Shown here: piece by piece, positions 1 through 4,944 of the stretch
Layout of the letters: the number at the start of each line of letters is the position of its first letter
How positions within the stretch are numbered: the first letter of the stretch is position 1
NCBI GenBank assembly: GCA_002414705.1
Contig: DIAL01000106.1
Location: 5,254-11,142 of the forward strand
Length of the DNA: 5,889 nt
DNA from: Flavobacteriaceae bacterium UBA5079
Lineage (GTDB): Bacteria; Bacteroidota; Bacteroidia; Flavobacteriales; Flavobacteriaceae
Reading direction: 5' to 3'
Notes under the pieces: model-generated
The model's database searches: none
Seen by the model: the letters and a program-made list of their open reading frames with translations, nothing else
What the model was told of the DNA's origin: nothing
Translations under genes and position numbers: made by a program

Positions 1-49
1 TTTAGGGAATACAACGCTTACTATTTTTCCAAAAGATTTAAAACAATAA
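1..49 (+). CDS. 3' end of an upstream gene, possibly a SixA-like histidine phosphatase (partial)
   Basis: The frame beginning at base 2 is open from the window edge and ends at TAA 47-49, giving the C-terminal tail LGNTTLTIFPKDLKQ. A short beta-strand followed by a 'FPKDLK'-like end resembles, from memory, the C-terminus of small phosphohistidine phosphatases of the SixA/phosphoglycerate-mutase-like family. Such genes often sit just before ppk1 in Flavobacteriaceae. No catalytic residue is visible, because the RHG motif would lie well upstream. A competing frame (bases 1-63, tail ending INKVF) is also open, so neither the reading frame nor the family is certain. Identity is inferred from a short tail and neighbourhood only. 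Confidence 0.4.
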   Translation, partial: LGNTTLTIFPKDLKQ

Positions 50-114
50 ACAAGGTATTTTAATAACTAACTATTTAACCCATTTTTAATACCCAAAAAT
101 TCCATACAATAGAA

Positions 115-122
115 TATATTTG
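115..122 (+). promoter_or_regulatory. Candidate -7 promoter element for ppk1-ppx
   Basis: TATATTTG matches the Bacteroidetes sigma-A -7 consensus TAnnTTTG exactly. It lies 21 bases before the ppk1 ATG, predicting a very short leader. No TTG is found at the expected -33 position (about 93-97), so only half of the promoter is supported. The surrounding 50-143 gap is AT-rich and holds no other clear signal; no terminator hairpin for the upstream gene is visible in it. Confidence 0.4.
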
Positions 123-143
123 TAGTATTACTAAAAATTTTTG

Positions 144-2204
144 ATGACGAAACAAGAACTAGAGAACCGTTATATTAACAGAGAAGTTAGCTGGTTACAG
201 TTTAATGCTCGGGTTATGCAAGAAGCAGATGACGAAACGGTTCCGTTAATTGAACGACTCCGTTTTTTAGGTATATTTTCTAACAATTTAGATGAGTTTT
301 TTAAAGTGCGCTACGCTACTGTTAAACGAATTGTTGAAGCAGGAAAACAAGGTAAAAGCGAGTTAGGAGGTATAAAAGCTAATGAATTATTAGATATTAT
401 TACCCAGATTGTAATAAAACAACAAAGTGATAGTTTAGACATATTGAGTAAAATTCATAAGCAATTAGAAGCCGAAAACATTTTTATAATTAATGAAACT
501 GGTATTCAAGCTTCACAGCACGATTTTATTAAAAATTATTTTGTGCAAAAAGTTAGTCCTGCTTTAGTAACTATTATTTTAAGTGATTTTGTAGAGCTCC
601 CTAACTTGAAAGACAGTGCCGCTTATTTAGCCGTTAAGTTAAGTTTAGCCGATAACGAAAATCAATATGCGCTTATTGAAATATCAAAATCCATGAATCG
701 TTTTGTAGTTTTACCTGAACAAGATGGTAAAAGCTACATTATTATGTTAGATGATTTACTACGCTATTGTCTAGATGAAATTTTTGATATTTTCGATTAT
801 GATAACATTTCTGCTCACATGATAAAGATTACTAGAGATGGTGAACTTGACTTAGAAAGTGACTTGAGTAAAAGTTTTATGGAAAAAATATCTGATAGCG
901 TAAAAGATCGTCAAATTGGCGAACCTGTTCGCTTTGTTTATGATAAAACAATAGATACGGTAACGTTATCCTATTTAATGGATAAAATGAAAATTGAATC
1001 TACAGATAGTATTATTCCAGGAGGTCGTTATCACAATCGTAGGGATTATATGGATTTTCCAAGTTTAGGTCGTACAGATTTACTCTATACTAAAATTGAA
1101 GCCTTACCAGTAAAAGGCTTAAGCCTTAGTGAAAGCCTTTTTAAATCCATTGCCATTAAAGATTACATGATACATACACCATATCATACGTTCTCTTATA
1201 TTGTTAAGTTTTTACGCGAAGCAGCATTAGATCCAAAAGTAACTACCATTAAAATTACAATTTATAGACTTGCACAAATATCACATGTTGCTAGTTCATT
1301 AATTAATGCGGCTAAAAATGGAAAAAAGGTAACGGTTGCTATCGAAATACAAGCACGTTTTGATGAGCAAGCTAATATAGATTATGCACAGCAAATGCAA
1401 CATGAAGGTATAAACCTCATTTTTGGCGTTCAAGGGCTAAAAGTTCACAGTAAAATGTGTGTAATAGAAAGAGAAGAAGGACATAAAATAAAACGTTACG
1501 GGTTTATTAGTACCGGAAATTTTAATGAATCTACAGCAAAAATCTACACAGATTACACACTATTTACCACCAATCAGAAAATTTTGAAAGAAGTAAATAA
1601 GGTTTTTAGTTTTTTCGAAATTAATTATAAGATTTATCGTTACAAACATATTATTACATCACCACATTATACCGAAAAGGCTTTTTTTAGATTAATTAAT
1701 GCTCAAATTATTAATGCTACTTTAGGAAAACCAGCTCAAATTCGACTTAAAATAAATAGTTTATCCAGTTATAAAATGGTTGATAAATTATATGAAGCCA
1801 GTCGTGCAGGTGTAAAAATACAAATGGTTGTTCGTGGTATTTGTTGCCTAATTCCTGGTGTGCCAAATATGAGCGAAAATATTGAAGTTATTAGCATTGT
1901 AGATAAATTTTTGGAACATTCCCGACTTTACATTTTTGGTCCTGATAATGATGCACAAATCTATATTTCTTCGGCCGATTTAATGACCCGAAATATTCTG
2001 AATAGAGTGGAAGTTAGTTGTCCTATCTATGATGAAGAGATTAAACAAGAATTATTAGACAATTTCAGTATTTTTTGGAGTGCCAATGTTAAAGCACGAA
2101 TTTTAAATGAAACGCAAAACAATCAATACAAAGAAAAGAAAGAGCCTATAATTCGTGCACAATTTGAGATTTACGATTATTATTTAAACAAACTAAAAAG
2201 TTAG
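144..2204 (+). CDS. ppk1: Polyphosphate kinase 1 (PPK1)
   Basis: Catalyses reversible transfer of the ATP gamma-phosphate onto inorganic polyphosphate, through a phosphohistidine intermediate. The protein is 686 aa, close to E. coli PPK (688 aa). Numbered from the ATG at 144, the key residues fall at the same positions as in E. coli: R375 (YRLAQIS), R405 (QARFDEQ), the phosphorylated H435 (GLKVHSKM), Y468, R564 (VVRG) and H592 (FLEHSRLYIF). The N-terminal domain carries NREVSWLQFN and SNNLDEFF (46-53). By homology the layout is N domain to ~106, head domain to ~320, then two phospholipase-D-like domains, C1 and C2. An in-frame TTG directly precedes the ATG (141), but ATG is preferred. No strong Shine-Dalgarno sequence is seen; the leader is A/T-rich, as is usual in Bacteroidetes. 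The gene ends in TAG one base before ppx, so the two are surely one transcription unit. All catalytic residues are intact. Confidence 0.97.
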   Translation: MTKQELENRYINREVSWLQFNARVMQEADDETVPLIERLRFLGIFSNNLDEFFKVRYATVKRIVEAGKQGKSELGGIKANELLDIITQIVIKQQSDSLDILSKIHKQLEAENIFIINETGIQASQHDFIKNYFVQKVSPALVTIILSDFVELPNLKDSAAYLAVKLSLADNENQYALIEISKSMNRFVVLPEQDGKSYIIMLDDLLRYCLDEIFDIFDYDNISAHMIKITRDGELDLESDLSKSFMEKISDSVKDRQIGEPVRFVYDKTIDTVTLSYLMDKMKIESTDSIIPGGRYHNRRDYMDFPSLGRTDLLYTKIEALPVKGLSLSESLFKSIAIKDYMIHTPYHTFSYIVKFLREAALDPKVTTIKITIYRLAQISHVASSLINAAKNGKKVTVAIEIQARFDEQANIDYAQQMQHEGINLIFGVQGLKVHSKMCVIEREEGHKIKRYGFISTGNFNESTAKIYTDYTLFTTNQKILKEVNKVFSFFEINYKIYRYKHIITSPHYTEKAFFRLINAQIINATLGKPAQIRLKINSLSSYKMVDKLYEASRAGVKIQMVVRGICCLIPGVPNMSENIEVISIVDKFLEHSRLYIFGPDNDAQIYISSADLMTRNILNRVEVSCPIYDEEIKQELLDNFSIFWSANVKARILNETQNNQYKEKKEPIIRAQFEIYDYYLNKLKS
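1112..1142 (+). other. Hairpin plus T run inside ppk1, with competing upstream hairpin
   Basis: AAAAGGCTT (1112-1120) is exactly complementary to AAGCCTTTT (1133-1141) across a 12-base loop, and the right arm runs into TTTTT (1138-1142), giving a terminator-like outline. AAGCCTT also occurs at 1099-1105 and 1121-1127. The single AAGGCTT (1114-1120) can therefore pair instead with the 1099 copy (8-base loop), and with the adjacent 1121 copy it forms a 14-bp palindrome (1114-1127). The segment encodes ordinary PPK sequence (EALPVKGLSLSESLF), so this may be coincidence of codon use. The stem is only moderately GC-rich. Function is speculative. Confidence 0.25.
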
Positions 2205-2213
2205 CATGCTAAC
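2200..2213. repeat. 14-bp perfect palindrome across the ppk1 stop and ppx start
   Basis: GTTAGCATGCTAAC is its own reverse complement. It contains the ppk1 stop (TAG 2202-2204) and the ppx start (ATG 2206-2208). In mRNA it could fold as a 5-bp stem (GUUAG/CUAAC) with a CAUG loop holding most of the start codon. Such a weak stem would be opened by ribosomes finishing ppk1, consistent with coupling, but a chance origin is possible. Confidence 0.4.
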
Positions 2214-3111
2214 CATTAAAAAATATGCAGCTATAGATATCGGTTCCAATGCCGTTCGTCTTCTAATAGCAAACATCATTGAAGAAAAAGGAAAGCCAAC
2301 ACGCTTTAAAAAAAGTTCGTTGGTTCGTGTGCCTATTCGTTTAGGCTCTGATGTGTTTATGAAAGGTAAAATTTCAAAACATAATGGCGAACGATTATTG
2401 GATACTATGCAAGCCTTTAAACTTCTTATGAAATCTCATAACGTTGTTAAATATAAAGCCTGTGCTACTTCGGCTATGCGAGAAGCTAGTAATGGCGATA
2501 AAATTTCAAATTTAATTTTAGAAAATGCCGATATAAGAATTGATACTATTGGTGGTGAAGAGGAAGCAGCCATTATTGCAGCAACTGATTTAAACTCTTA
2601 TATAGATGCTAACAAAACCTATTTATATGTAGATGTTGGAGGTGGTAGCACAGAGTTTACGGTTATTCATAATGGTAATTCTATAACCTCAAAGTCTTTT
2701 AAAATAGGAACAGTTCGTTTGTTAAATGATATTGTTAAAAGTGAAACTTGGAACGAATTGGAGCAGTGGATTAAAATCCATACACAAGCCTTTGATAAAA
2801 TTGATGTTTTGGGAACTGGTGGAAACATTAATAAAATTTTCAAGATTTCTGGTAAATCAATAGGGAAACCATTAACCTATTTCTATTTAACATCTTATTA
2901 TAATATGTTACAAACCTATTCGTATGAAGAGCGTATTTCCGAACTCGATTTAAATCAAGATCGAGCCGATGTTATTATACCAGCAACCCGAATTTACTTG
3001 TCTGCCATGAAATGGTGTGGCGCTAAAGATATCTATGTACCAAAAATTGGTTTGGCAGATGGTATTATTAAAAGTATCTATTATGATACGGTTTCGAGTA
3101 ATACACAGTAA
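2206..3111 (+). CDS. ppx: Exopolyphosphatase, Ppx/GppA family, short two-domain form
   Basis: Predicted to remove terminal phosphates from polyphosphate, and possibly to hydrolyse pppGpp; the sequence does not separate these two activities. The fold is the ASKHA (actin/hexokinase-like) type. Visible motifs are AAIDIGSNAVRLL at 8-20 (phosphate-1 loop), CATSAMREA at 86-94, GGEEEA at 116-121 with E120 aligning to catalytic E121 of E. coli PPX, VDVGGGSTE at 142-150 (phosphate-2 loop, D143 and E150) and GTGGNINKI at 203-211. At 301 aa it has only the two ASKHA domains. It lacks the C-terminal HD-like region of the ~500-aa E. coli enzyme, as many Bacteroidetes and Aquifex-type members do, so it is not truncated: it ends in the normal LADGIIKSIYYD-type helix plus a short tail. 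The start follows the ppk1 stop by one base, implying translational coupling of polymer synthesis and breakdown in the cytoplasm. The 102-base gap after it shows no convincing terminator. Confidence 0.92.
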   Translation: MLTIKKYAAIDIGSNAVRLLIANIIEEKGKPTRFKKSSLVRVPIRLGSDVFMKGKISKHNGERLLDTMQAFKLLMKSHNVVKYKACATSAMREASNGDKISNLILENADIRIDTIGGEEEAAIIAATDLNSYIDANKTYLYVDVGGGSTEFTVIHNGNSITSKSFKIGTVRLLNDIVKSETWNELEQWIKIHTQAFDKIDVLGTGGNINKIFKISGKSIGKPLTYFYLTSYYNMLQTYSYEERISELDLNQDRADVIIPATRIYLSAMKWCGAKDIYVPKIGLADGIIKSIYYDTVSSNTQ

Positions 3112-3159
3112 AAAACATGCAGTTTATCTTTTTATTATATAATATTTAAGAAAATAAAT

Positions 3160-3167
3160 TATATTCG
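3160..3167 (+). promoter_or_regulatory. Possible -7 element for the outer-membrane protein gene
   Basis: TATATTCG matches 7 of 8 positions of TAnnTTTG once the free positions are counted. It lies about 46 bases before the ATG at 3214. No TTG is seen 17-19 bases upstream. The 3112-3213 gap is very AT-rich and otherwise featureless. A separate promoter here is plausible because the downstream gene encodes an unrelated envelope protein. Confidence 0.25.
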
Positions 3168-3213
3168 CTTTAACTAAATCAATTTAAGACTGCGTTATTA
3201 AACTTTTATAATC

Positions 3214-3744
3214 ATGAAAAAACAAGTACTCTTTTTAGCTTTTGTAATTATAGCAACAATCTCATATGCTCAAAACGCTATGTATGGTGTTCGTGCTGGA
3301 CTAAATGTTTCAAATTTAGATTTTGAACCTGATGCCACATTTGATAATCAACACCGTAACGGATTTGCTATTGGATTTTTTGGTGAATACAAATTATCTT
3401 CATCAATTTCTTTGGCTCCAGAAATTCAGTTTTCTGCAGAAGGAGCAAAGGATAGAGAATTACGTGTAGATTATATTCAAGCACCTATTTTATTGAAATT
3501 CAAATTAGGTGATAGATTTTCATTAGGAGCTGGACCACTTGTAGGTGTTAAAATTCACGAATATGAGGATGGCTACAGTAACTTTAGCTTTTCGGGTGTT
3601 GGCGCTTTAGAATTTATGATTACAGACGAAATTTTTATTGATGCTAGATACCATTATGGTGTAACTAATATTTTAGATGATAATCCAGCTGGACTAGAAG
3701 CTACAAACACAAATATTCAAATAGGTATAGGTGTTAAAATTTAA
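3214..3744 (+). CDS. Small outer-membrane beta-barrel protein (porin-family, OMP_b-brl_2-like)
   Basis: This 176-aa protein has a classic signal peptide: MKK, a hydrophobic stretch at 5-17, and probable signal peptidase I cleavage after SYA (17-19), leaving an N-terminal Gln. That junction is very common in secreted Bacteroidetes proteins. The mature part is about 157 residues of alternating amphipathic strands separated by short turns: YGVRAGLNVSNL, FAIGFFGEYKL, SISLAPEIQFSAEG, YIQAPILLKFKL, FSLGAGPLVGVKI, FSGVGALEFMI, IFIDARYHYGV and NIQIGIGVKI. This gives roughly eight strands. The 'YIQAPILLKFK' segment is the typical core of the PF13568-type barrel family. It ends in VKI rather than the aromatic residue usual for BAM substrates, a small oddity. 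Ligand and channel function are unknown; a structural or adhesin-like barrel is equally possible. It is probably transcribed separately from ppx and is closed by the terminator after it. Confidence 0.85.
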   Translation: MKKQVLFLAFVIIATISYAQNAMYGVRAGLNVSNLDFEPDATFDNQHRNGFAIGFFGEYKLSSSISLAPEIQFSAEGAKDRELRVDYIQAPILLKFKLGDRFSLGAGPLVGVKIHEYEDGYSNFSFSGVGALEFMITDEIFIDARYHYGVTNILDDNPAGLEATNTNIQIGIGVKI

Positions 3745-3770
3745 CTAATTAACCAATTATATTTTTTAAG

Positions 3771-3802
3771 AACTCCAATGCTTTTAGTGTTGGAGTTTTT
3801 TT
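3771..3802 (+). terminator. Intrinsic terminator after the outer-membrane protein gene
   Basis: Left arm AACTCCAATGC (3771-3781), loop TTTTA (3782-3786) and right arm GTGTTGGAGTT (3787-3797) form an 11-bp stem with two G-U pairs. The stem runs into seven Ts (3796-3802). The tail makes it effective for the + strand. Read from the - strand, the stem is followed by CTTAAAAAAT, so termination of the miaE transcript here would be weaker. It sits 26 bases after the barrel gene stop and 4 bases from the miaE stop. Confidence 0.8.
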
Positions 3803-3806
3803 ATGT

Positions 3807-4388
3807 TTAACCGTGTATAGTCTCGGACTTGCTCAAATCCTTCATAATGTCTGCTTCAAAGTCTAATAAATCATTCCACTTTTTATCTACTTCTTTCCGG
3901 TCTCCATATTGTCTGGCAAAACCTAAAAACATGGTGTAATGATTGGCTTCACTAACCATTAATTTGCGGTAAAATTCTGCCAATTCTTTATCTTCTAATT
4001 CCTCGGAAAGTAATCTAAAACGCTCACAACTTCTGGCTTCAATTAAAGCTGCATATAATAATCTATGGACTAATTGCGTTGTACGACTTCCTCCTTTTGG
4101 GAAAAAGGTAATCAGTTTTAAAACATAGTCATCTTTTCTATCACGACCCAAAGTCCAACCTTGATTTATAATCCTATCGTGAACCATTTTAAAATGACTA
4201 ATTTCTTCTTTAACCAAAGCAATCATTTCCTGAACTAAGTCTGTGTATTCAGGAAAACCAACAATAAGTGAAATAGCTGTACTTGCTGCTTTTTGTTCGC
4301 AGTATGCATGATCAGTTAAAATATCTTCAATATTTTTTTCTACAATATTTACCCATCTTGGGTCTGTTGGTAGTTTTAGTCCTAGCAT
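3807..4388 (-). CDS. miaE: tRNA 2-methylthio-N6-isopentenyladenosine-37 hydroxylase (MiaE)
   Basis: An oxygen-dependent non-haem di-iron enzyme that hydroxylates the isopentenyl group of ms2i6A at position 37 of tRNAs reading UNN codons, giving ms2io6A. This is the last step after MiaA and MiaB. The 193-aa protein is all-helical and ferritin-like. The six expected iron ligands are visible: E31 (YCEQKAAS), E62 and H65 (EEISHFKMVH), E117 (LIEARSCERF), and E147 and H150 (SEANHYTMF). Two ExxH motifs plus two isolated glutamates is the MiaE pattern. The N-terminal LPTDPRWV and the EARSCERF segment are also characteristic. The length fits the shorter form of the family; Salmonella MiaE is longer at the N-terminus. 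It is the last gene of the dnaX run, starting 11 bases after the lipoprotein stop, so it is likely co-transcribed. Its stop lies almost on the convergent terminator. Confidence 0.93.
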   Translation of the reverse strand: MLGLKLPTDPRWVNIVEKNIEDILTDHAYCEQKAASTAISLIVGFPEYTDLVQEMIALVKEEISHFKMVHDRIINQGWTLGRDRKDDYVLKLITFFPKGGSRTTQLVHRLLYAALIEARSCERFRLLSEELEDKELAEFYRKLMVSEANHYTMFLGFARQYGDRKEVDKKWNDLLDFEADIMKDLSKSETIHG

Positions 4389-4399
4389 AATTTAATGTG

Positions 4400-4939
4400 T
4401 TAATGGGTGAAGAATAAGGTGTTTTCTTCAAGTGAAACAATTTCTATGATAGAAGATTCTTTTGTTTTTGGCGAATAGAATTCAAAGTATATTGAAGGTA
4501 CATTTTCATACGCTTCATTATCTTCAGTAATCCAAAAATCTCGTAAATAATACGTTTCTAGATTTATAGAAAATTTTTCAACTATTTTTTCACTCTGCTT
4601 ATTAAACGTCGAATCTAATAACGTAACACCTTTTTTTATAACTTTAATATCTAGATTAAAATTTCTGTAATTAGTGGTGTCTTTACCTGATGTTATGGAA
4701 ACATGATTTTCCATATCGCTATACATTTTTATATGAATTCGGTATCCATTATTAAAAATAGTATCAGTCACTTTTTCGGCATATCCATTAGGAATGAATG
4801 TGATGTTTTCTGAAAACGAATCCAATAATTCGGTTTCATGAAGAATTTCTTGAGGTGTTTTATGTAAGCGATCTCGACCATCACAAGCAGCAAAAAGCAA
4901 AGCAATAGCAAACAATAAAATTAGGCTGATATATTTCAT
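4400..4939 (-). CDS. Predicted lipoprotein of unknown function
   Basis: A 179-aa protein with a clear lipoprotein signal: MKY, a hydrophobic core (4-16), and lipobox LFAAC with the lipidated cysteine at 19. The mature part starts CDGRDRL and lacks an obvious acidic run after the cysteine, so no surface-export signal of the Capnocytophaga/Flavobacterium type is evident and a periplasm-facing location is more likely. Beyond a short polar linker (to about 45) the protein is predicted mostly beta: YRIHIKMYSD (66-75), FNLDIKVIKKG (94-104), LLDSTFNKQ (107-115), SIYFEFYSP (149-157) and SIIEIVSLEE (163-172). The pattern 'N.L.I.v.k.G....d.tF.K' faintly recalls small Bacteroidetes lipoproteins of the DUF4738 type; this comes from memory and is weak. 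It begins 5 bases after the dnaX stop and ends 11 bases before miaE, so it shares their transcript. No function can be assigned. Confidence 0.85.
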   Translation of the reverse strand: MKYISLILLFAIALLFAACDGRDRLHKTPQEILHETELLDSFSENITFIPNGYAEKVTDTIFNNGYRIHIKMYSDMENHVSITSGKDTTNYRNFNLDIKVIKKGVTLLDSTFNKQSEKIVEKFSINLETYYLRDFWITEDNEAYENVPSIYFEFYSPKTKESSIIEIVSLEENTLFFTH

Positions 4940-4944
4940 ATTTT

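Noticed and set aside
141..143. TTG as the start codon of ppk1
   Set aside because: An ATG follows directly, and starting there places the catalytic residues exactly on E. coli numbering; the TTG adds only one residue.
2206..3111. ppx as a truncated gene, because it is much shorter than the E. coli enzyme
   Set aside because: All ASKHA motifs are present and the C-terminus matches natural two-domain family members, so this is a normal short form.
3112..3135. AAAC-ATGCA-GTTT hairpin after ppx as a terminator
   Set aside because: Only four A/T-rich base pairs form before a mismatch, too weak to be called a terminator.
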